Positions 18,414 through 25,933 of a DNA stretch of 64,000 nt are shown here, piece after piece. Positions within the stretch are counted from its first letter, which is position 1. Each line of letters begins with the position of its first letter. The notes below the pieces were generated by a model. That model worked only from the letters and a program-made list of their open reading frames with translations. It made no database searches and was not told the origin of the DNA. The stretch is taken from NCBI GenBank assembly GCA_903922735.1, contig CAIXUZ010000076.1, positions 1 through 64,000 of the forward strand, written 5' to 3'. This stretch comes from an uncultured Verrucomicrobia subdivision 3 bacterium. Lineage in GTDB: Bacteria; Verrucomicrobiota; Verrucomicrobiia; Limisphaerales; UBA11358. The position numbers and the translations under genes were made by a program.

Positions 18414-19553
18414 TCAATCCAAAGTTTGGCGGTAGCGCTTCACGGCAATGGTCAGCATCACCGCCACGAACAGTGCGATGGGCCACAAGTCAGGCGCGCA
18501 CTCAGCCATTCCGTTGCCCTTGAGCAAGATGCCGCGCACGATGCGGAGGAAATGAGTGAGCGGCAGGCACTCGCCAATGTTCTGCGCCCAATCGGGCATC
18601 CCGCGGAAAGGAAACATGTAGCCCGACAATAGGAGCGACGGCAGAAAAAAGAAGAACGCCATCTGCACCGCTTGCAACTGGTTTTTGGCGATGGTCGAGA
18701 ACGTGATGCCCACCGCGAGATTCGCCACGATGAACAAAAACACCAACGCCACCAGCAACAGCACGCTGCCGATGAACGGCACGTTGAAGAGGAATTTTGA
18801 CGCCAGCAGAATCAGCGTCACCTGCACATAGCCGACCATGATGTAGGGCACGATTTTACCAACGATGACTTCGCCCGGATGCACCGGCGTGGAGAGCAGA
18901 TTTTCCATCGTGCCACGCTCACGTTCCCGGGTGATGGCGAGGCCGGTGATGATGATCATGGTCATCGTCAGCATCACGCCCATGAGGCCGGGCACGATGT
19001 TGTATTGCGTGATACTCTCGGGATTGTAATGCTGATGCGCGACGAGGTGGAACGGCGTATCCGAGGCGCGCAGCTTCGCCAGCGGGCCGGTGAGGTCGCG
19101 GTTCAGCACGGAGGTCGCCAGCGCGGAAATCGTCGCCGAAGCATAGCCGACTGCCGAGGGATCCGTGGCGTCGGCCTCGATGAGCAAATCCGGTTTTTCA
19201 CCGCGCACCAGTCGCCGCGAGAAATCCACCGGCACGGTCACGGCAAATTGAATTTTGTTTTCCGCGAGCAGCATCTGGATTTCCACCGTGCTGTGCGCCT
19301 CGCGGGTGATGTCGAAGTAGCTGCTGTTGCGCAAGGCCCAGATGAGCGTGCGCGAGAACGGGCTGTTGTCCGCCGAATAGACCGCCGTGGGCAGATGCTT
19401 GGGATTCGAGTTGATGGCGAAGCCGAAGAGGACGAGCTGGATCATCGGGATGCCGACCATCATCGCGAAGGTCACCCGGTCACGCCGCATCTGGATGAAC
19501 TCCTTCAGGATGATGGCATAAAAACGGTGCCAATTGAACGCGCGCTGCTTCAC
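18414..19553 (-). CDS. ABC-2 type exporter permease (YbhS/YhhJ-like)
   Basis: A 379-residue membrane protein: one N-terminal helix (MMVGIPMIQLVLFGFAI), a large periplasmic domain (about 50-175), then five C-terminal helices, with the ABC-2 signature ITRERERGTMENLLSTPVHPGEVIVGKIVPYI between them. This is the topology of YbhR/YbhS/YhhJ exporters. Its start overlaps the ATPase stop by 4 bp. Only one permease gene is present, whereas the E. coli Ybh system has two, so the exporter may use a homodimer. The substrate is unknown. Confidence 0.88.
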   Translation of the reverse strand: MKQRAFNWHRFYAIILKEFIQMRRDRVTFAMMVGIPMIQLVLFGFAINSNPKHLPTAVYSADNSPFSRTLIWALRNSSYFDITREAHSTVEIQMLLAENKIQFAVTVPVDFSRRLVRGEKPDLLIEADATDPSAVGYASATISALATSVLNRDLTGPLAKLRASDTPFHLVAHQHYNPESITQYNIVPGLMGVMLTMTMIIITGLAITRERERGTMENLLSTPVHPGEVIVGKIVPYIMVGYVQVTLILLASKFLFNVPFIGSVLLLVALVFLFIVANLAVGITFSTIAKNQLQAVQMAFFFFLPSLLLSGYMFPFRGMPDWAQNIGECLPLTHFLRIVRGILLKGNGMAECAPDLWPIALFVAVMLTIAVKRYRQTLD

Positions 19554-20473
19554 GAGAAATTATCCTTGGCCGTTTCCATCAGGCTGATGAACACATCTTC
19601 CAAGCCCGATTCAATTTGCGTCCAGTGACGGGCATCCGACATAAACGGCGCAATGGCGGCCCGCAGTTTTCCGGCATCGCGACCGCTCACATGCAGGACG
19701 GTTCCGAACGCCACGACCTGTTCCACACCGGCCAACCCGCGCAGTTTTTCCGCAAGCGCGGCCAGACTGCCACCCGCCACCTCCCACGTCGTCAGTCCGG
19801 CAGTGGCGACCACCTCATCCACCGTGCCGTGCGCGAGCAAATTACCGTAGGCGATATAACCCAGCCGATGGCAGCGCGAAGCCTCGTCCATATAATGCGT
19901 GGTGATGAGAAACGTCAGCCCCTCGGCGGCCAGCTTGTGGATCTCCTCCCAAAAATCACGCCGCGCCTTCGGATCCACGCCAGCTGTCGGCTCGTCGAGC
20001 AGCAGCAGTTGCGGCTCGTGAATCAGACAGGCGGCGAGGGCGAGCCGCTGTTTCCAGCCACCGGACAGGGTTCCCGCGAGCTGCCGGCGCCGCTCAACCA
20101 TGCCGAGACGGGCCAGGCTTTTTTCCACGGCTGCCTGACGCTGCGGAACGTCATACAGCCGCGCGATAAAATCCAGGTTTTCCTCGATGGTCAGGTCTTC
20201 GTAAAACGAAAACTTTTGCGTCATGTAGCCGACATGCTTTTTGATCTCAGCCGATTCACGGCGGAAATCCAGGCCGAGACATTTTCCCTCGCCGCCATCC
20301 GGCGTGAGCAAACCACAGAGCATCCGCAGAAAGGTCGTCTTGCCGCTGCCGTTCGGGCCGAGAAAACCATAAATCTCGCCGGGGCGCACCTGCATGGCGA
20401 TGTTGTTGACGACGGTGCGCGTTCCGAATTTCTTCGTGACGCCGTGCACGTCAATGGCAAAGGCGGGGTTCAT
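19550..20473 (-). CDS. ABC exporter ATP-binding protein
   Basis: A 307-residue ATPase. The start MNPAFAIDVHGV is chosen over an upstream frame extension that runs through a seven-base repeat. Walker A is GPNGSGKT (about 39-46), the Q-loop YMTQ, the signature LSGGWKQR (about 136-143), Walker B LLLLDEP and the H-loop TTHYMDEA. The C-terminal 80 residues form the regulatory extension seen in drug/polysaccharide exporters of the YbhF/CcmA class. It powers the adjacent ABC-2 permease; hlyD lies upstream in the same operon. Confidence 0.92.
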   Translation of the reverse strand: MNPAFAIDVHGVTKKFGTRTVVNNIAMQVRPGEIYGFLGPNGSGKTTFLRMLCGLLTPDGGEGKCLGLDFRRESAEIKKHVGYMTQKFSFYEDLTIEENLDFIARLYDVPQRQAAVEKSLARLGMVERRRQLAGTLSGGWKQRLALAACLIHEPQLLLLDEPTAGVDPKARRDFWEEIHKLAAEGLTFLITTHYMDEASRCHRLGYIAYGNLLAHGTVDEVVATAGLTTWEVAGGSLAALAEKLRGLAGVEQVVAFGTVLHVSGRDAGKLRAAIAPFMSDARHWTQIESGLEDVFISLMETAKDNFS

Positions 20474-20480
20474 CGGGAAA

Positions 20481-20568
20481 CATTCAACATCCAACATCCA
20501 ATTCCGAACACCCAAAGAAGTCCCAGCGCCCACGCCTGGACATTGAGCGTTGAATGTTAAATGTTCGA
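20481..20568. repeat. Heptanucleotide repeat arrays between exporter genes
   Basis: Two short arrays with a seven-base period flank a 32-bp spacer: CATTCAA, CATCCAA, CATCCAA, TTCCGAA at 20481-20508, and CATTGAG, CGTTGAA, TGTTAAA, TGTTCGA at 20541-20568. The second is roughly the inverse complement of the first, so the region could fold back. It fills the gap between the ATPase and hlyD genes. Confidence 0.6.
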
Positions 20569-20572
20569 AGTT

Positions 20573-21523
20573 TCATTGTATTTCCACATCCACCGGCTGC
20601 CCCGGCCGCAGCTCAACCGCATCCGCCGGAGAAAATTTAGCCTCGATCATGAAAACAAGGTTGGCCCGCGTCTCGCGGCTAAAAATCACCGGCGGCGTGT
20701 ATTCGGCCTGCGTGGAAATGTAATTCACCGTGGCCCGAAGCCCGCGCGCCACACCGTCGGGCTTCACGGAAACGATTCCACCGATTTTTATCGCCGCCAG
20801 CTTTTCCTGCGGCACAAAGAAGCGCGCTTTCAGATTGGCAGGCGGCAGGAGGACCACCACAGGATTTCCCGCCGCCACAAATTCGCCCGCCCGATAAAGC
20901 GTGTCGTGAACCAGGGCGGCGGCGGGCGCGGCTTGCCGTTTCTGGTCAAACGACCATACCGTCTTGACTAACGCAGCCTGTTGCGATTCCGCCGCCGCCT
21001 GCGCCGCCCGGACAGCATCAGCGCGGCCGCCAAGCCTGGACGTCGCCAAATCCGCAGTTAACTGATTCACTTGCGCCTGGTTGGCGTCATTTTGCGCACG
21101 AGCCTGGTCTAGCTCTTCCTTGGAAATCACATTGGAGCCGCCGAGCTTTTCACGCCGCACGAGTTCGGCAGCTGACAGCTTTAAGCTGGCCTGCACCCGT
21201 TCCAACTGCGCTTCAAGCGAGGCAATCTCCGTCGGGCGGCTGCCTTTCTTCATGTCATCAAGCTGCGCCTGCGCCTGACTGAGATTTTTTCCGGCCTGCG
21301 CCAGGGCGGCCGCTTCGGATTGCCGCTCCAGTTCGAAGAGGAGTTGACCTGCCTTCACGGAATCGCCACGCGCAACCGCAAGCTGAGCCAGCGCGCCACC
21401 CAGCGGCGAGGCGACGTAAACATATTCACCCTCGATGTAGCCCTGGAAACTGCCGGTGGATTTTTTGGCACACCCGGCGAAGAGCGCGACGGCGAAAGCA
21501 GAGAGAACCACATATATTTTCAT
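20573..21523 (-). CDS. HlyD-family membrane fusion lipoprotein of the ABC exporter
   Basis: A 316-residue periplasmic adaptor. The start MKIYVVLSAF gives a lipoprotein signal with lipobox LFAGC (Cys18). It has the biotinyl-lipoyl-like half motifs (YVASPLGGALAQLAVARGDSVKAGQLLFEL), a long coiled-coil hairpin (about 65-185, with LAQAGKNLSQAQAQLDDM and DQARAQNDANQAQVNQLTADL), and the return half (AGEFVAAGNPVVVLLPPANLKARFFVPQEKL). It is the adaptor joining the inner-membrane ABC exporter to an outer-membrane TolC channel, encoded divergently 97 bp away. Confidence 0.9.
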   Translation of the reverse strand: MKIYVVLSAFAVALFAGCAKKSTGSFQGYIEGEYVYVASPLGGALAQLAVARGDSVKAGQLLFELERQSEAAALAQAGKNLSQAQAQLDDMKKGSRPTEIASLEAQLERVQASLKLSAAELVRREKLGGSNVISKEELDQARAQNDANQAQVNQLTADLATSRLGGRADAVRAAQAAAESQQAALVKTVWSFDQKRQAAPAAALVHDTLYRAGEFVAAGNPVVVLLPPANLKARFFVPQEKLAAIKIGGIVSVKPDGVARGLRATVNYISTQAEYTPPVIFSRETRANLVFMIEAKFSPADAVELRPGQPVDVEIQ

Positions 21524-21593
21524 GCGAACGTGGGGTGATATTAGCACGCCAGAACGTTTTTTACGAGCGAAACGATTCATTCGACTTTTAACC

Positions 21594-21605
21594 TACCGAA
21601 TGGTA
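21594..21605. promoter_or_regulatory. Candidate operator in the hlyD-tolC divergent gap
   Basis: TACC-GAAT-GGTA, a 4-4-4 inverted repeat of the kind bound by TetR-family repressors. It falls between a weak promoter-like pair for tolC, TCGACT (21581-21586) and TAAGAT (21604-21609), 17 bases apart. That pair sits only 11 bases before the ATG, so the transcript would be nearly leaderless. No TetR gene is in the window. Speculative. Confidence 0.3.
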
Positions 21606-21620
21606 AGATGGCGACGCTGT

Positions 21621-22961
21621 ATGAAAAAACTGACGCTGCTCTCGCTGTTGCTCGGCTTCGCTTTCACGGTCACCACCGCCGAAAATAACAAACCATCGTG
21701 GCTGACGCGCCCGCTGTCGCTAGCTGACGCCCTGAACACCGCCCTGACGCAAAACGCCGCAATTCTCAAGGCCAAGAACGACCTTGAAGCCACACATGGC
21801 CTGGTGGTGCAAACGCGCGCGGTGGCCCTGCCGCAGGTGCAGGCCAGCGGCCAGTACAAATCCACCGATCCGAACGCGATCGAAAACAACCCGTCTTATT
21901 CGCAGCCTGAGCAGAACTGGAACGCCGGCGTGCAGATCGTGCAGAACATTTACATGGGTGGAAAAATGCTCGCCGCCATCCGCGCAGCCGACGCGACGAA
22001 GCAACAGGCCATGGCCATTTACCAGACCGCCGTGGCAGACACGCTGTTAAGCGTGCGGCTGGCTTATTATGACGTGCTCCTGGCCGCGCAGCAGATTACC
22101 GTGAGCGAGGCGTCGGTAAAACTCCTACAAAAGGAACTGGAAGACCAGCAGCACCGTTTTGACGCCGGCACCGTGCCACACTTCAATGTGCTGCGCGCCG
22201 AGGTGGCGGTGGCCAATGAGCGTCCCGCCTTGATCCGGGCAAAAAACAATTATCGCATCGCCAAAAACACTCTGGCCAACCAGCTCGGCTACAATCTGCC
22301 GCGCGAAATCTGGGAGGATATTCCGCTGAACCTCACCAGCACGCTCGACACCTCGCCATTTGCAGTGAATCTGCCCGATGCCATCCAGCAGGCGCTCACC
22401 CGCCGGACAGAACTCACCGTGGCGCGAAAAAACATCGAGCTGCAGAAACTCAATATCGTCAGCGCCAAGTCCGGCTACCAGCCGACGGTTTCCGTTTTCG
22501 CCGGTTACGATTGGTACAATTCCAAATTCACGACGCCGGTGGAATTGAACCACGATATCCACGGCTGGAATGCCGGCGCGCAAATGACGTGGAGCATTTT
22601 TGACGGCGCGCTCACCTACGGCAAAGTCAAGCAGGCCAAGGCGCTGTTTGAAAAATCCCGGACTGAACTGGACGACCAATCCCGCCAGATCGAACTCGGC
22701 GTACGCACGGCGTATTCTGATTTCATCCAAGCCCGCGAAACTTTGGAATCGCAGGAGAAGGTGCAGGAGCAGGCGGACGAAGCCTTGCGCGAAGCGAACG
22801 CCCGCGTCGGCGCCGGCACTGCCACCCAGCTCGACGTGCTGAACGCAGAAACCGCGCTGACCCAGGCCCGCACCACACAAATCACAGCGCAGCGCGATTA
22901 TGCCGCCGCCCGCGCCCGGCTGGAGCGCGCCGTCGGCGCGGATCTGGCGCCGGCGAAATAA
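21621..22961 (+). CDS. TolC-family outer membrane efflux protein
   Basis: A 446-residue secreted protein starting MKKLTLLSLLLGF, with a signal peptide cleaved near VTTAEN. It has two OEP repeats, each with long helices: LADALNTALTQNAAILKAKNDLEATHG to QAMAIYQTAVADTLLSVRLAYYDVLLA, and LTVARKNIELQKLNIVSAKSGYQP to ARVGAGTATQLDVLNAETALTQARTTQ. The ATQLDVLNAETALTQAR segment is the classic TolC/OprM ending. It forms the trimeric outer-membrane channel, most likely for the divergent ABC-2/HlyD exporter. Confidence 0.92.
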   Translation: MKKLTLLSLLLGFAFTVTTAENNKPSWLTRPLSLADALNTALTQNAAILKAKNDLEATHGLVVQTRAVALPQVQASGQYKSTDPNAIENNPSYSQPEQNWNAGVQIVQNIYMGGKMLAAIRAADATKQQAMAIYQTAVADTLLSVRLAYYDVLLAAQQITVSEASVKLLQKELEDQQHRFDAGTVPHFNVLRAEVAVANERPALIRAKNNYRIAKNTLANQLGYNLPREIWEDIPLNLTSTLDTSPFAVNLPDAIQQALTRRTELTVARKNIELQKLNIVSAKSGYQPTVSVFAGYDWYNSKFTTPVELNHDIHGWNAGAQMTWSIFDGALTYGKVKQAKALFEKSRTELDDQSRQIELGVRTAYSDFIQARETLESQEKVQEQADEALREANARVGAGTATQLDVLNAETALTQARTTQITAQRDYAAARARLERAVGADLAPAK

Positions 22962-23032
22962 GACAAGCAAGAACAGCTTTTCAGCCACAGCGCAACCCGA
23001 AATCTTAACGACAGCGACCCATATTATATATT

Positions 23033-23749
23033 ATGCGCCGACAACATATCTTCATCAAATACGTGGCGATTGTTGCAATCATGCTGGCCGCTGGCGCCTT
23101 GGTTCAGGGTGCGGAGCCAAGTTCTTCATCGGTTCACAAATACACCGCCGAGGTGGCGAAGTTCGCCGCCGAGCCAGCCCCGGCCCCCGGAGGAATCCTG
23201 ATGGTGGGCAGCAGTATTTTTCGCAAATGGACGAACTGCGTCCAAGATCTCGCTCCGCTGCCGGTGCGGAACCGGGCCTTCGGCGGTTCTCGAACGGAAG
23301 ACCAATTGTTCTTCTTTGACCAGATCGTTCCCTCCGCCCGGGCAGCGCTCGTCGTCTGGTATTGCGGCAGCAACGATATCAATGGAAAGAAAACGCCCGA
23401 AGCCATTCTGCAGAACACCAAGGAATGGCTAAAGCGAACGCGCACCGCGCTGCCGCAAGCCCGTATTCTACTGGTATCTGTGATCCGGGCTCCGCAGAAA
23501 CGGACCGCAGGACTGTTGCCCCAGGTGGATGAGGTGAATAAGGATTTAGCCAAACTGGCCGGCGCCTTTCCCGGGGTCAGCTACATCGATGTGAACCCGG
23601 CGTTGGAAACCGCTGACGGAGCGCCGGTGGCCGCATGCTATGTGTCGGACAATCTCCACCTCACAGATGAGGCTTACCGCCGGATGACTTCAGTTTTGCG
23701 GCCGGTGATGGAAAAAGAATGGAAAGCGGCTCAGGCTGCCAAACCATAA
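23033..23749 (+). CDS. Secreted SGNH/GDSL hydrolase
   Basis: A 238-residue protein with a signal peptide (MRRQHIFIKYVAIVAIMLAA, cleaved near QGAEP). It has the SGNH blocks: block I with the nucleophile Ser in MVGSSIFRKW, block II NRAFGGSRTED with the oxyanion Gly, block III WYCGSNDING with Asn, and block V SDNLHLTDEAY with Asp and His. It resembles the PAF-acetylhydrolase-like branch found among polysaccharide esterases. It likely removes acyl groups from carbohydrates or lipids outside the cytoplasm; the substrate is unknown. The gene is preceded by the very AT-rich ATATTATATATT and ends 34 bp from a convergent gene. Confidence 0.85.
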   Translation: MRRQHIFIKYVAIVAIMLAAGALVQGAEPSSSSVHKYTAEVAKFAAEPAPAPGGILMVGSSIFRKWTNCVQDLAPLPVRNRAFGGSRTEDQLFFFDQIVPSARAALVVWYCGSNDINGKKTPEAILQNTKEWLKRTRTALPQARILLVSVIRAPQKRTAGLLPQVDEVNKDLAKLAGAFPGVSYIDVNPALETADGAPVAACYVSDNLHLTDEAYRRMTSVLRPVMEKEWKAAQAAKP

Positions 23750-23783
23750 ACATCGCCCCGGCTGGACCCGCCGTTTGGCGAAA

Positions 23784-25046
23784 TCAGCAACCCAGCAACA
23801 GCGGCTTCATGTGCCGCTCAAAAAGATTTTCCGTCACGTTTTTCGCAATAATCGCCTCGTGTTTTTTTAACGCATTCAGGTAGCGGTCGCCCTTCTTGGC
23901 CGCGACCTTGAAGCTGACGTGCAGCAACTGGCGGAAGCTGGGATTGAACGCCGGATTCTTCTGATCATGCCGCAGCGCATCGGTGAATTGTTGGGAGCTC
24001 CAGCCATTTACAACCGACGCCGGCGGCAATTTCGCCTTATCAATGTCAATGACGCTGGCATACGGTGCGCAAAACTCGTCCACGTGGTCCATGGCGTAGG
24101 CGTATATCTCCTTGGCAATTTCCAAACCGTCGCCGCCCGCCTCCGCGAGGCCGATCAATTCTTCGAGCCAGGTCGTGCCGGCGGTTTTGATGTGGACGCC
24201 CGCATTGAATTTCTTGAGCGCCTTGCGCATCGGCTCATAGATGGAAAACTTGTCGCTACCGGAATGGACGCTCAATTTGAGCGACGGCGGCAGGCCGTAC
24301 TTCCGGATGGCAAACGCGATGACGGCGAGATCATCGTTGAACTCCTGCTCGAACTGCTTCACATCGCCGACGTAATCCACACCCTTGTTGAAACGGCCGG
24401 TGAATTTTGGGGCAATGGTCTGGAGCGGGATTTTTTCATCCGCCAGCGCAGCGAGGATGATGAGCAATTCCGGCGGCGTCTGCGGACGGTCGGTTTCATC
24501 CATCGAGACTTCCGTGATGAAGTTCTTCGCGCCCTTCGCGGCCACGATGTGGCGGTAGATTTTTCCGGCGTCCTGCACCGCGAGCAAAAACTTGTTCGCC
24601 ACGCGATCGACTTCGGCCCGCGAAATTTCAACCGGATGGTCAATGTGCGGAATGACAACTTTGCCGGCGAGTTCCGGATGGCGATCCACAAACGCCTTCA
24701 CATCCGCCGCGCTCGCGGGCTTGCCGATGCTGTCGGCCACGTCAATCGTGAAAAAGTCCGACGGCGCGATGAAACGGTCCACAGTTTCGAGGCGGATATG
24801 GTCGGCGTCCACATGAAACGGCTTTTTCCAGCCAAGCACCTGCACGGCGGCATTGGCTTCAGCGCGGAGGCTGGCCGGCTCGGTGCCGATGAAGGTGTGC
24901 TCGCGATTGGACTTGTTCCAGACGGGAATAAATTCCGCACCGAGGGCGGTCGCTTTGACACAGGCTTGCAATTGCGCCTTGCCTTGATGGCCGAAACGGT
25001 CGCCCATGCCAAAGGAAAATTTGCCGAGGGGGAGATATTGGTTCAT
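23784..25046 (-). CDS. Tagaturonate epimerase-like protein (UxaE family)
   Basis: A 420-residue cytoplasmic protein beginning MNQYLPLGKFSFGMGDRFGHQG. The opening GMGDRFGHQGKAQLQA, the metal-ligand-rich segments (FHVDADHIRLETVDRFIAPSDFFTIDVAD; ITEVSMDETDRPQTPPELL; KLSVHSGSDKFSIY; VHIKTAGTTWLEELIG) and the length fit the UxaE family, which interconverts tagaturonate and fructuronate in galacturonate breakdown in Thermotoga. No other uronate gene is near, so substrate assignment rests on family resemblance recalled from memory. It is convergent with the SGNH hydrolase gene and lies downstream of the sdh operon terminator. Confidence 0.65.
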   Translation of the reverse strand: MNQYLPLGKFSFGMGDRFGHQGKAQLQACVKATALGAEFIPVWNKSNREHTFIGTEPASLRAEANAAVQVLGWKKPFHVDADHIRLETVDRFIAPSDFFTIDVADSIGKPASAADVKAFVDRHPELAGKVVIPHIDHPVEISRAEVDRVANKFLLAVQDAGKIYRHIVAAKGAKNFITEVSMDETDRPQTPPELLIILAALADEKIPLQTIAPKFTGRFNKGVDYVGDVKQFEQEFNDDLAVIAFAIRKYGLPPSLKLSVHSGSDKFSIYEPMRKALKKFNAGVHIKTAGTTWLEELIGLAEAGGDGLEIAKEIYAYAMDHVDEFCAPYASVIDIDKAKLPPASVVNGWSSQQFTDALRHDQKNPAFNPSFRQLLHVSFKVAAKKGDRYLNALKKHEAIIAKNVTENLFERHMKPLLLGC

Positions 25047-25136
25047 AAAATGGATTCTGGATCCAGTGTAATAAAATCCAGCCACCTTGCGCCATGCAAA
25101 ATATTTGCCCCGCAGAATTCCCGGAGCCGGCAAGCC

Positions 25137-25166
25137 AAAAAATAAAGCGCCGGCGAACCGGCGCTT
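25137..25166 (-). terminator. Terminator of the sdh operon
   Basis: On the minus strand, just after sdhB: a 9-bp stem AAGCGCCGG with a TTCG loop, followed by TTTATTTTTT. Stable tetraloop and T tract. Confidence 0.88.
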
Positions 25167-25180
25167 GAAGTGAATTAATT

Positions 25181-25933
25181 TCAGCCTTGCGGACGGATTT
25201 TTTTCCAGAGCCACGCGAACGGATCATAGAATTCGTCCACGACGCGTTCCTTCAACGGGATGATGGCGTTGTCGGTGATGGTGATGTGCTCGGGGCAGAC
25301 TTTCGTGCAGCACTTGGTGATGTTGCAAAAGCCGATGCCCTGCGCCTGCTTGAGTTCAGCCAGACGATTCTCGGTGTCGAGCGGGTGCATTTCCAGCGCC
25401 GCCGTATAGACCAAAAAGCGCGGGCCGATGAATTCGTCGTGTTTGTGATGGTCACGCAATACGTGGCAGACGTCCTGACAGAGGAAACATTCGATGCACT
25501 TGCGGAATTCCTGCACACGATCCACGTCTTCCTGCTGCATGCGCCAGGTGCCGTCATCGCAGTCGGGCTTGCGCGGATTGAATTTCTTGATCTTGGTTTT
25601 GACGCGGAAGTTCCACGACACATCGGTGGCCAAATCGCGGATGCTGGGAAAGGCGCGCATCGGCTCGATGGTGATGGGCTTGGTGATATCGAGCGTGTCC
25701 ATACGGGTCATGCACATGAGCTTCGGCATGCCGTTGACTTCCGCCGAGCAGGAGCCGCATTTGCCGGCCTTGCAATTCCAGCGGACGGCAAGGTCGTTCG
25801 CCTGCTGCGCCTGGATTTTGTGGACGACGTCGAGGACGACGAGGCCCTCGGTGATCTCCGTGGTGTAATCCACGAACTTGCCGCCGGTCGCATCGCCGCG
25901 CCAGATTCTAAAAGTAACAGTCTTGTTATTCAT
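25181..25933 (-). CDS. sdhB: Succinate dehydrogenase/fumarate reductase iron-sulfur subunit
   Basis: A 250-residue protein starting MNNKTVTFRIWRG. It carries the three Fe-S cluster motifs: CKAGKCGSC (2Fe-2S), CIECFLCQDVC (4Fe-4S) and the cysteines of CNITKCCTKVCPEHI (3Fe-4S and 4Fe-4S). It passes electrons from the FAD in SdhA to the membrane quinone site. The ATG overlaps the sdhA stop (ATGA). It is the last gene of the sdhC-A-B operon and is followed by a strong terminator. Confidence 0.95.
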   Translation of the reverse strand: MNNKTVTFRIWRGDATGGKFVDYTTEITEGLVVLDVVHKIQAQQANDLAVRWNCKAGKCGSCSAEVNGMPKLMCMTRMDTLDITKPITIEPMRAFPSIRDLATDVSWNFRVKTKIKKFNPRKPDCDDGTWRMQQEDVDRVQEFRKCIECFLCQDVCHVLRDHHKHDEFIGPRFLVYTAALEMHPLDTENRLAELKQAQGIGFCNITKCCTKVCPEHITITDNAIIPLKERVVDEFYDPFAWLWKKIRPQG

